Below are positions 1-7,659 of a stretch of 64,000 nt of DNA, in pieces (position 1 is the stretch's first letter; each line of letters begins with the position of its first letter). The notes under the pieces were generated by a model. The model made no database searches, had not been told where the DNA came from, and saw only the letters and a list, made by a program, of their open reading frames with translations. The translations under genes and the position numbers were made by a program. Origin of the DNA: Bryobacterales bacterium KBS 96 (lineage in GTDB: Bacteria; Acidobacteriota; Terriglobia; Bryobacterales; Bryobacteraceae); contig KB906767.1 of assembly GCA_000381625.1 (NCBI GenBank), forward strand, positions 5,447,357-5,511,356, written 5' to 3'.

Positions 1-1
1 G

Positions 2-154
2 GTTACCGGCTCGCTGGCGACAATCTTGTGGCTCATAGCGATCCGCCGCGAAGGCCAGCACGTCGGCTTTTGGAAATTCCTGAGATGGGGCGTTATCGTG
101 ATGCCGCCAGCGCTCGTCCTTTCAGTGCTCGCGCTGCTGGTAGGGCCGAGCTAG
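2..154 (+). CDS. ArsB/NhaD-type anion permease, C-terminal end (partial)
   Basis: Only the last 50 codons are present; the gene enters from the left edge and ends at a TAG. The tail reads as a short cytoplasmic stretch (LIAIRREGQHVGFWKF) followed by one hydrophobic helix, which is how ArsB/ion-transporter superfamily permeases usually end. The family exports arsenite or other anions across the inner membrane. Substrate cannot be judged from this fragment. The next gene, rsmI, is 119 bp away and probably independent. Confidence 0.6.
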   Translation, partial: VTGSLATILWLIAIRREGQHVGFWKFLRWGVIVMPPALVLSVLALLVGPS

Positions 155-155
155 C

Positions 156-212
156 CGGCTCTGTGTCCAGTAAACCTGGAAACGGAGCCGCCGCACAGTA
201 GCGGGTTGCGCG
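156..212. repeat. Dispersed hairpin repeat family B, copy 1
   Basis: A GGCTCTGTGTCC arm pairs imperfectly with GGAAACGGAGCC across a short loop, followed by a GCGGGTT tail. The same arrangement recurs at 52029-52089, where the pairing is better, and a partial tail copy is at 27064-27094. It lies between two genes. It may act as a transcript-end structure, but no U-tract follows. Confidence 0.6.
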
Positions 213-273
213 ATTGTTCGAAACTCCCCATCTTTCGCAATGCGGCTCTGTGTTCGGCCGTTACTCACGATCC

Positions 274-1125
274 ATGGAACGATACACTGCTATCAGTTTG
301 CCCGCCACGCTCTATCTCGTTGCAACTCCCATCGGAAATCTGGAGGACATCACCCTCCGGGCGCTCCGCGTCTTGCGCGAAGAAGCGAATCTGATCGCTT
401 GCGAGGACACCCGTCAGACCCAGAAATTGCTGGACCACTTTCAAATTCGCAAACCGACGGTCAGCTACCACGAGCACAACGAATCCAGCCGCACGCCCGA
501 GCTGCTGGAGCGCCTGGAGCAAGGCGAGGCCGTTGCGCTGGTCAGCGATGCCGGGACCCCGCTTGTCTCCGACCCGGGTTACCGCCTGGTGGAAGCTGCC
601 GTGAAGCGGGGAGTTCCTGTCGTCCCCGTGCCGGGAGCCTCGGCCGTTCTGGCCGCTTTGTCTGCTTCTGCGTTACCGCCGAACGAGTTTCGGTTTGTTG
701 GATTTTTGCCGGCAAAGTCCGGCGCCCGGCGCCGTTTTCTCGAAACTCTCAAGCCGGAACACGGGACTGTGGTCGCCTACGAAAGTCCGCACCGCATCCT
801 CGGCGCGCTGGCGGACATGGCGGAGATCCTGCCCGCCAGCCCGCTCGTCCTCGCGCGCGAGCTAACCAAAATCCACGAAGAGTTTCTTCGTGGGACCGCG
901 GCGGAAATACTCCGGAATCTGAGCGCCCGTTCGTCCGTGAAAGGCGAGATGACTCTTGTGATCGGCGCGCCCCCGGCGCCGGTCGTGGACGGAGATCCGC
1001 TGGAGGAGGTCGCCCGGTTGCAGGCAAATGGCGTGGCTCGAATGGATGCGCTCAAAGCGGTAGCCAGGCAGTTTGGGCTGTCAAAGCGGGAGTTATACCG
1101 GATGGCGGAAGAGCGAGAGCATTAA
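274..1125 (+). CDS. rsmI: 16S rRNA (cytidine-2'-O)-methyltransferase RsmI
   Basis: This enzyme methylates the ribose 2'-O of C1402 in 16S rRNA, in the decoding centre, using S-adenosylmethionine. Visible family motifs of the tetrapyrrole-methylase fold are LYLVATPIGNLEDI (about residues 13-26), CEDTR (43-47), VSDAGTPLVSDPG (90-102), PVPGAS (118-123) and FVGFLP (141-146). At 283 residues it is of usual family length. The ATG at 274 was chosen because the conserved N-terminus begins just after it; an upstream in-frame ATG at 214 would add 20 residues with no family resemblance. It appears to be a single-gene unit. Confidence 0.95.
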   Translation: MERYTAISLPATLYLVATPIGNLEDITLRALRVLREEANLIACEDTRQTQKLLDHFQIRKPTVSYHEHNESSRTPELLERLEQGEAVALVSDAGTPLVSDPGYRLVEAAVKRGVPVVPVPGASAVLAALSASALPPNEFRFVGFLPAKSGARRRFLETLKPEHGTVVAYESPHRILGALADMAEILPASPLVLARELTKIHEEFLRGTAAEILRNLSARSSVKGEMTLVIGAPPAPVVDGDPLEEVARLQANGVARMDALKAVARQFGLSKRELYRMAEEREH

Positions 1126-1178
1126 GCGCGGAGCCGATCAGGCTATGCCTTGACCCTACAGCAAACGACGAATTTCAT

Positions 1179-1202
1179 GTAGGGGCCGGGCATGCCCGGT
1201 CC
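1179..1202. repeat. Short palindromic repeat (GGGCATGCCC type)
   Basis: GTAGGGGCCGGGCATGCCCGG contains the perfect palindrome CCGGGCATGCCCGG. A larger element with the same GTAGGGG and GGCATGCCC blocks lies at 10154-10210. It sits in the 150-bp spacer between rsmI and the MFS gene and has no U-tract. Confidence 0.55.
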
Positions 1203-1275
1203 GCCCGATTCCTGCCGAACGCGTAGGATTCGCAAGTAAACGGAATTGCCGTAAGCGCTCGCTACACTCTTAATA

Positions 1276-2493
1276 GTGAATCCATCGCAAGCCGAAAGCG
1301 GGACAACCGTGCCTGCCCGGCGGTCCCGGTCGCCTTTGTTGCCGATCTTCCTTGTCGTTGCGGTCGACGTACTGGGGATGACGTTGATCCTGCCGTTGTT
1401 ACCGTTCTACACCGAACGTTTAGGCGCATCGCCAACCGTCGTCGGCGCCCTCATCTCCGTCTACGCCCTATGCCAGTTGGTCGCCGGACCGTTTTTGGGC
1501 CGGCTTTCGGACCGGATGGGGCGGCGTCCCGTCTTGCTGGCAAGTCAGATCGGCACATTCATCGGCTTTATTGTGCTGGCGATTTCGAACCAGATCTGGC
1601 TGATCTTTCTGTCGCGAATGATCGATGGCGGCACGGCCGGCAATCTCACGATTGCGCAAGCCTACATCAGCGACGTGACGAAGCCGGAGAATCGTGCGAA
1701 ATCCTTCGCCATCATCGGCATTGCGTTCGGTTTTGGATTCATGGTCGGCCCCGGCATTTCGGGCTACCTGGCTAGTTTTAATTACGTCTATCCGATCATC
1801 GCGGCCGCCGCGCTCTCGGCGACGAGCATTCTTTGCACCTATTTCCTTCTTCCCCGGCACGAACCGGCGCATGAGGCCAACCAGGAGAACCCAGGTCCCG
1901 GGGGCCGCCGTCTCGCGCTCATCGAATGGGGCGCTTACAAAAAATTCTTCGTTGATCGGAAAATCCGGCGGCTGCTTCTGCAGTGGTTCCTGTTTGCGTT
2001 CTCCTTCTCGACATTTATCTCCGAGTTTGCATTGTTCGCCGAACGCCGGTATTCCTGGCACGGACGCCCGTTTGGCGTGCAGGAAGTCGGCTACGTCTTC
2101 GCATTCATGGGGCTTCTGGGCATCATTATGCAAGGCGGCATGGTTGGCCGCATGGTGAAGTGGTTCGGCGAAAGAAAGTTGGTGCGTATCGGTTTTCTGA
2201 CAAGCGCCATCGGATACGCCGCCACGGGGTTCACCTATCATCTCGGAGGGCTGCTCGGGGTAATGGCGTTCTCCTCTATCGGCGGCAGCGGACTTCGACC
2301 GGCGCTTACCAGCATCATCACGCAACAGGCAGACCGGCGGGAACAGGGCGTGGTCATCGGGCTCACCCAATCCCTTACCTCCATCGCACAAATCGGCGCG
2401 CCCTTAATTGCTGGCGCCATGATCACGCATCACCTGCTCACATTGTGGGCTGTATGGGCAGGATTCGTTGCATTTTTGGCTCTTTTTGTGTAG
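1276..2493 (+). CDS. MFS transporter, TetA-like drug exporter family
   Basis: This 405-residue inner-membrane protein has about twelve hydrophobic segments, the layout of the major facilitator superfamily. Motif A, GRLSDRMGRRPV, lies between the second and third helices, and a glycine-rich GIAFGFGFMVGPGISG segment resembles antiporter motif C. Its overall form matches TetA-type 12-helix proton/drug antiporters. The actual substrate is unknown. The start is a GTG at 1276. No regulator gene is adjacent, so regulation cannot be read from context. Confidence 0.85.
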   Translation: MNPSQAESGTTVPARRSRSPLLPIFLVVAVDVLGMTLILPLLPFYTERLGASPTVVGALISVYALCQLVAGPFLGRLSDRMGRRPVLLASQIGTFIGFIVLAISNQIWLIFLSRMIDGGTAGNLTIAQAYISDVTKPENRAKSFAIIGIAFGFGFMVGPGISGYLASFNYVYPIIAAAALSATSILCTYFLLPRHEPAHEANQENPGPGGRRLALIEWGAYKKFFVDRKIRRLLLQWFLFAFSFSTFISEFALFAERRYSWHGRPFGVQEVGYVFAFMGLLGIIMQGGMVGRMVKWFGERKLVRIGFLTSAIGYAATGFTYHLGGLLGVMAFSSIGGSGLRPALTSIITQQADRREQGVVIGLTQSLTSIAQIGAPLIAGAMITHHLLTLWAVWAGFVAFLALFV

Positions 2494-2561
2494 TATTTGG
2501 GCTTTAATAGATACATTCACTACAATTCCATAGTCTATGTGCGTAGATTGGGGGCGTTTTG

Positions 2562-2810
2562 ATGTCGCAGTATTATCGCGATCTACACGACCGGGAGCTT
2601 TTGAACCAGGCCGAGTCCATTTTGTTCGAGCTCAACCGCCGTCGGATGGTCGAGGTCCGCGTGCCCTGTAATGGGCTTTCGGACCAGGAAGAGCAGGTCT
2701 GTTGCTCGCTCGGCTCAACAGTTTGCGAAGGAAATCGTTTGAGCCTGGTGGTGAATCGCCGTTTCGAGCGCCCAGCTGAAACGTGGCGTGAAGCCGTTCA
2801 GGGCCATTAG
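2562..2810 (+). CDS. Small hypothetical protein
   Basis: This 82-residue soluble protein has no recognised domain. It opens with a charged, probably helical N-terminus (YYRDLHDRELLNQAES) and contains two adjacent cysteines in EEQVCCSLG. The ATG at 2562 is preferred over the TTG one codon earlier. It lies 71 bp upstream of the PAAR-like gene on the same strand and could be part of that small cluster, but nothing shows this directly. Confidence 0.55.
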   Translation: MSQYYRDLHDRELLNQAESILFELNRRRMVEVRVPCNGLSDQEEQVCCSLGSTVCEGNRLSLVVNRRFERPAETWREAVQGH

Positions 2811-2881
2811 TCATTTGATGGCGCTCGGCGTGCGTGCAGTTATCGCGGAACTGAGTTATTCTCGAATCCTCTGAACTGTTT

Positions 2882-3658
2882 ATGCCTCCTGCCGCCCGCA
2901 TTTCCGATCAAACTGCCCACGGTGGAATTGTCACCGTGGGGTTCCCGACCGTTCTCATCTGTAATCTCCCGGCCGCTCGCATTGGCGACCTGCACACCTG
3001 TCCCATGGTGACCGGCGTTGTGCCGCATGTGGGAGGGCCTTTTATTACGGGCTCGTTTACTGTGCTGGTTGGCAGCATGCCGCAAGCGAAGGTCGGCGAT
3101 ATGCTCGTTTGCGTGGGGCCGCCCGACACACTGATCATGGGCGCCCCGACAGTCCAGGTTGGCATGGCGGGAGCCGGCGGCGGAGGCTTCGGCTCGGCGA
3201 TGGCCGGCATGACGGCGCTCGCCGGGCAACCTCCCGCTCCGGCAGCGGCGCCCGATTCGGCCACCTCCGAGATCCAAACGGATAATTCAATCGTCACCCG
3301 GTACGGGAAACAGATCGTGATCGAGGGGCCGTTGCGCTATCAGGCCATGGTGGTTCATGCCCTCCGCTCGTTTCTCGTTAAGCCCCAGGGGCAGCAATGG
3401 CAAGCGGAACAAGTGACCACGGGCAGGCATGTACGAATCTGCCCGGCCATCAAATTCGATAAGGACGTCCGATTATCTTCACCGAACCGCGACCGTGAGG
3501 GAGCGGGCGTCTTCAACGGAGCCGGTCGTGACCTCATCGTCCCTTTCGATCTCCCCGAAGCTGCGGATATCGACGGCGGCGAAGCGATTGGCCGCGCCTT
3601 GTGCCTGGCGGCGCAAGCGGTCTACCCGAGCGTCTCCAGCGATTCTCTGGCGGCATGA
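2882..3658 (+). CDS. PAAR-like protein with unknown C-terminal domain
   Basis: The first 95 or so residues match the PAAR pattern: PAARISD at the start, then PAARIGDLHTCP, a GPFITGSFTVLVG strand and QAKVGDMLVCVGPP. PAAR proteins cap the spike of type VI secretion systems and related contractile injection systems and often carry effectors. A Gly/Ala/Pro linker (about 97-135) leads to a domain of about 120 residues that I do not recognise. Within that domain, residues 201-213 are encoded by a copy of a dispersed repeat (3481-3520). No secretion-system structural genes are in the window; the next gene is an FHA protein 28 bp downstream. Confidence 0.75.
   Translation: MPPAARISDQTAHGGIVTVGFPTVLICNLPAARIGDLHTCPMVTGVVPHVGGPFITGSFTVLVGSMPQAKVGDMLVCVGPPDTLIMGAPTVQVGMAGAGGGGFGSAMAGMTALAGQPPAPAAAPDSATSEIQTDNSIVTRYGKQIVIEGPLRYQAMVVHALRSFLVKPQGQQWQAEQVTTGRHVRICPAIKFDKDVRLSSPNRDREGAGVFNGAGRDLIVPFDLPEAADIDGGEAIGRALCLAAQAVYPSVSSDSLAA
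3481..3520 (+). repeat. Dispersed repeat family A, copy 1 (inside a coding sequence)
   Basis: This 40-bp stretch shares 37 of 40 positions with 52119-52158, and its first 30 bases match 28271-28300 with one change. Here it is read in frame in the PAAR-like gene as PNRDREGAGVFNG. The other two copies are intergenic, so this is a mobile or amplified sequence tolerated inside a protein. Confidence 0.85.
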
Positions 3659-3686
3659 GATCCGGACAGGCTGCAGGTGAACGGCC

Positions 3687-4466
3687 ATGAAGTTTTTCCT
3701 TGAAGTGAAAACCGGCTCCCAGGCCGGAAAACGGATTGATGTGGGGCGGGGAATGGCCGTCAGCGTCGGGCGCAGCCGGGCCGCAGTGCTATTTCCCGAG
3801 GATCCAACGATGTCGGGGTTACATTTCGAGATCGTGTCGGATGGCGCAAACGTGGGACTGAAGAACCACAGCCGGACAAACGGCACCCAGGTGAACGGCC
3901 GATCCGCCGGTACCGTCGTGCTTCGGCCGGGCGATGCGATCCGGGCCGGTGGCACTCAATTTGTGCTTCTGGCCGTGGAAGATACGCCCAGCGGGGATCT
4001 CACGTTCCAGAGTTGGCGTTTCGCGGGCGCCGCGAGCGAGTGGCAGGTTATCGAAGGCCAGGGACTACGTTATACGGGACAAACGGCCGCGCCGGTGACG
4101 ATCATGGCGATTGAGGAGCCGCTTCCGCAGAATCACGATCTGGAGAAGTATATCGATATTCAACTCCTGCTGTTTCGCGAGCGTCTGCCTCAGGCCGAGA
4201 TGGCAAAACGGGATATTTCCGTGCCCGGCTCCGACGCTTCGGCGGCACTGACGGTGCGAACGCCTCTGAACGATGGCCACGTCGCGCTACAGAGGCAAAT
4301 TTACGCGTGCGCCGGCAAAACGGTGGGCATCGCCACCGCAACGGCGCTTGAGGCCGACTCGGCTGTCGTACACGAAGCGATCGAGGCAGTTCTGAATAGC
4401 GCCGCGTTTCAGCCGAAAGGTGAACCGCTGCAAGGACAGCCGACGCAAGCGATAATACCGGGATAA
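3687..4466 (+). CDS. FHA domain protein with DcrB/DUF1795-like C-terminus
   Basis: This 259-residue protein starts with a forkhead-associated domain: VSVGRS (about 26-31), SGLHFEI (43-49), NHSRTNGTQVNG and a LRPGDAI strand. FHA domains bind phosphothreonine peptides. The C-terminal half (about 145-250) has the sequence rhythm of the DcrB/DUF1795 family that accompanies PAAR and Rhs proteins: DLEKYIDIQL, LNDGHVALQRQ, and an ATA strand near AKTVGIAT. It follows the PAAR-like gene by 28 bp and is probably co-transcribed. The pair could serve a contractile injection system encoded elsewhere. The C-terminal call is less certain than the FHA call. Confidence 0.75.
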   Translation: MKFFLEVKTGSQAGKRIDVGRGMAVSVGRSRAAVLFPEDPTMSGLHFEIVSDGANVGLKNHSRTNGTQVNGRSAGTVVLRPGDAIRAGGTQFVLLAVEDTPSGDLTFQSWRFAGAASEWQVIEGQGLRYTGQTAAPVTIMAIEEPLPQNHDLEKYIDIQLLLFRERLPQAEMAKRDISVPGSDASAALTVRTPLNDGHVALQRQIYACAGKTVGIATATALEADSAVVHEAIEAVLNSAAFQPKGEPLQGQPTQAIIPG

Positions 4467-4687
4467 TAGGTGGCGAGGCGCGGCAAAGCTACAAGCGGTC
4501 ACGTCTAAGTACGGCTGTTCGTAAAATACGAACGCGTATGGCAGCAGAACCACTCGCTGGCGGTGATTGCGCCGGGGCATGCGCCGAATACGGACCAGAC
4601 AAAGTAGCGACGGATCGAGCCTGGTGGCAAAGGTTCGGGATCGTCCTTTAGCATGGCTCCTCCAAACGCCGGAAGCCGTAGACCCGC

Positions 4688-5683
4688 TTACTGTTTACTT
4701 TCCTGCCGCGCTTGTTGGAAGTTGTCGACATTCGAACTGGTTACGAGCGTGGCCCCCGTGTCGACGAAAGTCGGATAAATCGAGAAGGCGTCCTGGGCCC
4801 AGTCGTGGTCTAGGTTTTGCGGCTTGTGGTGATGAACCAGATCGAGCATTTGCAATCCGAAATACGCCATCGTGAATGGCTTTTGAGCGATGGTTGCGGC
4901 GATTGTGCCCTTCTTTACCCATTTCAGCGTGTCATCGTTCGTATCCATTGCCATGACGATTTTATCCGTGATGTTGTCGCGATTCAACACATCGGCTACT
5001 TCCTGTCCAGCCGACGCTTCGAGACAGATGAAGCCGTCGATGTCTTTCCTCTTCTTTGCCATCAGATCGCTTGCCGTATCGAAGGCCACGCGCGGATCGC
5101 CTTTAATATCCACTGTGTCGACAATCTTCATTCCGGCGTGGTCGGCGAGGGCATCCTCGTAACCCTTCAGCCGCTCGCTCAAATTGAGCTGGCCCGGCAT
5201 GGTGAACACGACGAAGTTTCCTTTGCCGTTCGTCCGTTTCACGAGTTCTCTCCCGCCGAGTTGACCGGCGGAGTAGTTGTTGGTGCCGATAAACATGAGC
5301 CGCTTGCTGGTGGGCACATCGGAATCCATCGTGATCACGGGAATGCCGGCGTCGATCGCCCGATCGATGGCGCCTTTCATGATGGAAGCGTCGGCTGCCG
5401 AAATAAGAATGCCGGATGTTTTTTCGAGCTTTGCGACGCGCTGGAATTCAGACAGCTCTTCGTTCGCGTCATACGTGTCCGGCCCCACCATCTCGGCCTT
5501 GACGCGGTATTGTCCCGCGATTTTGAGGAAGCCGTCCTTGGCCGCTTGCCAGTAGGGCAGCTTGGTGTTGGTGGCCACAAGGTAATAGTGCTCATCGACG
5601 GCATGCGCCGGGCTCGAGCAGCTCAAAACCGGCAAAAGAGCTGCCGGCAGGGTAAGGAAAATCAACAGTGTTCGCACTTTCAT
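4688..5683 (-). CDS. Periplasmic sugar-binding lipoprotein, RbsB-like
   Basis: This 331-residue protein has a signal peptide ending in VLSC, a plausible lipobox, so it is probably lipid-anchored in the periplasm. The mature part resembles Peripla_BP_4 (ribose/xylose-type) binding proteins: YYLVATNTKLPYWQAAKDGF at the start, SADASIMKGAIDRAIDAGIPVITMD in the first lobe, and GGRELVKR and AMDTNDDTLKWVKKG later. Such proteins deliver sugars to an ABC importer or a sensor. No permease or ATPase gene lies nearby, so it is an orphan component. The ligand is unknown. Confidence 0.85.
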   Translation of the reverse strand: MKVRTLLIFLTLPAALLPVLSCSSPAHAVDEHYYLVATNTKLPYWQAAKDGFLKIAGQYRVKAEMVGPDTYDANEELSEFQRVAKLEKTSGILISAADASIMKGAIDRAIDAGIPVITMDSDVPTSKRLMFIGTNNYSAGQLGGRELVKRTNGKGNFVVFTMPGQLNLSERLKGYEDALADHAGMKIVDTVDIKGDPRVAFDTASDLMAKKRKDIDGFICLEASAGQEVADVLNRDNITDKIVMAMDTNDDTLKWVKKGTIAATIAQKPFTMAYFGLQMLDLVHHHKPQNLDHDWAQDAFSIYPTFVDTGATLVTSSNVDNFQQARQESKQ

Positions 5684-6063
5684 GCCGAATCACATTTTGA
5701 CACACCATGCATAGTTGAGGAGCAAGCAGAAACCTGTATGGCGCAAATATTGACGCGAAACGGCGATATGACGCTCTATTTCGAGTTGCTGGCGTCGTGA
5801 ACGTGAGCGGGAATGCTGAAGGACGGTGGACGGGCATATGGTCCACAGATACGAGGTTTTTGGGGCTGATCGCGATTCGGAAAAACATGAGGCATACACT
5901 GCTTGCTGTCCCTTCCGTTGAAGAGGTCCGCTCGAGTATGAGGCCGTTTGGGGTCTGGCGCCCGGCGATACCCCTTTATGCCAGCACGGAACTGCGACCG
6001 TCAGCAGCGGGCGTCTTTGCAAGCGGCCCCTTCGCCCGGCGGCACCCGTGAGACACTCCAAAC
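5684..6063. other. 380-bp intergenic region between divergent genes
   Basis: This spacer separates the divergently transcribed binding-protein and oxidoreductase genes, so it should hold both promoters. I see no convincing gene: open frames across it have no family resemblance or ribosome site. No clear operator or repeat was found. Confidence 0.5.
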
Positions 6064-7077
6064 ATGCCGATGAAAATTCGCTGGGGTGTGCTCGGAGTCG
6101 CCGCTATTGCCACGAAGAAGGTCATTCCAGCAATGCAGAAGGGCGAGTACGCGACGATAGCGGCGATTGCTTCACGCGATTTGAGCCGCGCTCGACATGC
6201 CTCTGCCGACCTCGGAATCGAGAAAGCTTATGGCTCGTACGAAGAGCTTCTGGCCGATCCGGCCATTGACGCCATCTACAATCCGTTGCCGAATCATCTG
6301 CATGTGCCCTGGTCCATCGCGGCGGCGGAAGCGCGGAAGCACGTTCTCTGTGAAAAACCGCTTAGTTTGAATGTGACGGAGGCTCGAAAACTCCTTGAAG
6401 TTCGCGATCGAACGAACGTGAAGATCGGGGAGGCATTCATGGTACTGACCCATCCCCAGTGGCTTCGCGCGCGCCAGTTAGTGAAGCAGGGCGCTATCGG
6501 AGAGCTCCATGCGATCGCCGGAGCCTTCAGTTATTTCAATCGCGACGCGAGCAATATCCGAAACGTACCGGGCTACGGCGGCGGCGGTTTGATGGACATC
6601 GGCTGTTATCCGATCACGACGTCGCGGTTTCTATTCGGCCGGGAGCCGTCACGCGTGGTTGGCTTGTTTGACCGCGATCCGGACATGAATACCGACCGGC
6701 TGACTTCGGCGCTGCTCGATTTTGGTTCCGGTCATGGAGTGTTCACGTGCAGCACTCAGCTTGTGCCTTACCAGCGGATGCAGATCCTGGGAACAACAGG
6801 TAGAATCGAGATCGAGATTCCTTTCAACGCACCGCCGGATCGCCCCTGCCGTATTTTCATCGACGATGGATCCGAGTTGACCGGACGGGGGGCGCGAGTG
6901 GAAGAATTCGCGATCTGCGATCAATACACGATTCAGGGCGATCTGTTTTCGCAAGCAATCTTGAATGACAGCCCGGTTCCCGTGCCTCTCGAAAATGCGT
7001 TAGGCAATATGGCGGTCATTGACGCGCTGTTTCGCTCCGGCGAAACCGGGCGCTGGGAAATTCCCGCGGTGAGTTGA
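6064..7077 (+). CDS. Gfo/Idh/MocA family NAD(P)-dependent oxidoreductase
   Basis: This 337-residue protein has the family layout: an N-terminal Rossmann fold beginning KIRWGVLGVAAIATKKV, the NPLPNHLH strand, and the EKPLSLN motif (about residues 98-104) that holds the catalytic lysine. A C-terminal alpha/beta sheet domain contains GGGGLMDIGCYPI. Members oxidise or reduce sugars, inositols or related polyols in the cytoplasm. The substrate is not evident. The divergent sugar-binding protein gene suggests sugar metabolism, but only by proximity. It is followed 5 bp later by an ECF sigma gene. Confidence 0.9.
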   Translation: MPMKIRWGVLGVAAIATKKVIPAMQKGEYATIAAIASRDLSRARHASADLGIEKAYGSYEELLADPAIDAIYNPLPNHLHVPWSIAAAEARKHVLCEKPLSLNVTEARKLLEVRDRTNVKIGEAFMVLTHPQWLRARQLVKQGAIGELHAIAGAFSYFNRDASNIRNVPGYGGGGLMDIGCYPITTSRFLFGREPSRVVGLFDRDPDMNTDRLTSALLDFGSGHGVFTCSTQLVPYQRMQILGTTGRIEIEIPFNAPPDRPCRIFIDDGSELTGRGARVEEFAICDQYTIQGDLFSQAILNDSPVPVPLENALGNMAVIDALFRSGETGRWEIPAVS

Positions 7078-7082
7078 AGCCC

Positions 7083-7652
7083 ATGTCCGAAACGCCGGGC
7101 GACCTTACCGTGTTACTGCGCCGGATGAACCAGGGCGACCAGACGGCGGAATCCGAACTCGCAACGGAAGTTTACGACGAATTGCGGCGTCTTGCCGCCC
7201 GCTATATGAGGTGCGAGCGAAGCGATCACACTCTGCAACCCACCGCTCTGGTGCATGAGGCATTCCTGAAGCTATTCGAGTCCAAGGACATCGACTGGCA
7301 AGGCCGTGCTCACTTTTTTGCGGTGGCTTCGCGCACAATGCGGCGCATCCTGGTCGATCATGCCCGACGCGTCCATGCCGGCAAACGCAGCGGCGATCGA
7401 AATGGTGTGCCGCTCGACTCGGCTTTTCTCTATGCGGAAGAGCGGCCCGCTGAACTGATCGCGCTCGACGAGGCTTTGCAACGGCTCTCCGAACTCGACC
7501 CGCGGCAATGCCGGATCGTGGAACTGCGTTTCTTTGGCGGTCTCAGCGTCGATGAGGCTGCAGAGATACTCGGTGTGTCGGAACGTACCATCAAGCGCGA
7601 ATGGAGCGCCGCGCGAGCGTGGCTTTACGGAGAGTTATCGAAGCATCCCTGA
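7083..7652 (+). CDS. RNA polymerase ECF-type sigma factor (acidobacterial/planctomycete type)
   Basis: This 189-residue sigma factor has region 2 features (YDELRRLAARYM, ALVHEAFLKL, HFFAVASRTMRRILVDHAR) and a region 4 helix-turn-helix (LSVDEAAEILGVSERTIKREW). The form matches the ECF subfamily that occurs beside Ser/Thr kinases in Acidobacteriota and Planctomycetota. The ATG at 7083 is preferred over an in-frame TTG at 7074 that overlaps the previous stop codon. No anti-sigma factor gene is visible. A Ser/Thr kinase gene converges on it with a 7-bp gap. Confidence 0.9.
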   Translation: MSETPGDLTVLLRRMNQGDQTAESELATEVYDELRRLAARYMRCERSDHTLQPTALVHEAFLKLFESKDIDWQGRAHFFAVASRTMRRILVDHARRVHAGKRSGDRNGVPLDSAFLYAEERPAELIALDEALQRLSELDPRQCRIVELRFFGGLSVDEAAEILGVSERTIKREWSAARAWLYGELSKHP

Positions 7653-7659
7653 TGCGGCG

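Noticed and set aside
240-1226. Long plus-strand frame across rsmI
   Set aside because: It is an Arg/Pro-rich shadow of rsmI in another frame; RsmI motifs are complete in the chosen frame.
1468-2391. Long minus-strand frame opposite the MFS gene
   Set aside because: Composition of an antisense shadow, with no motifs; the MFS reading has clear helices and motif A.
4467-4687. Short plus-strand reading NHSLAVIAPGHAPNTDQTK after the FHA gene
   Set aside because: Looks protein-like but is only about 20 codons, without a start or ribosome site; may be a decayed remnant.
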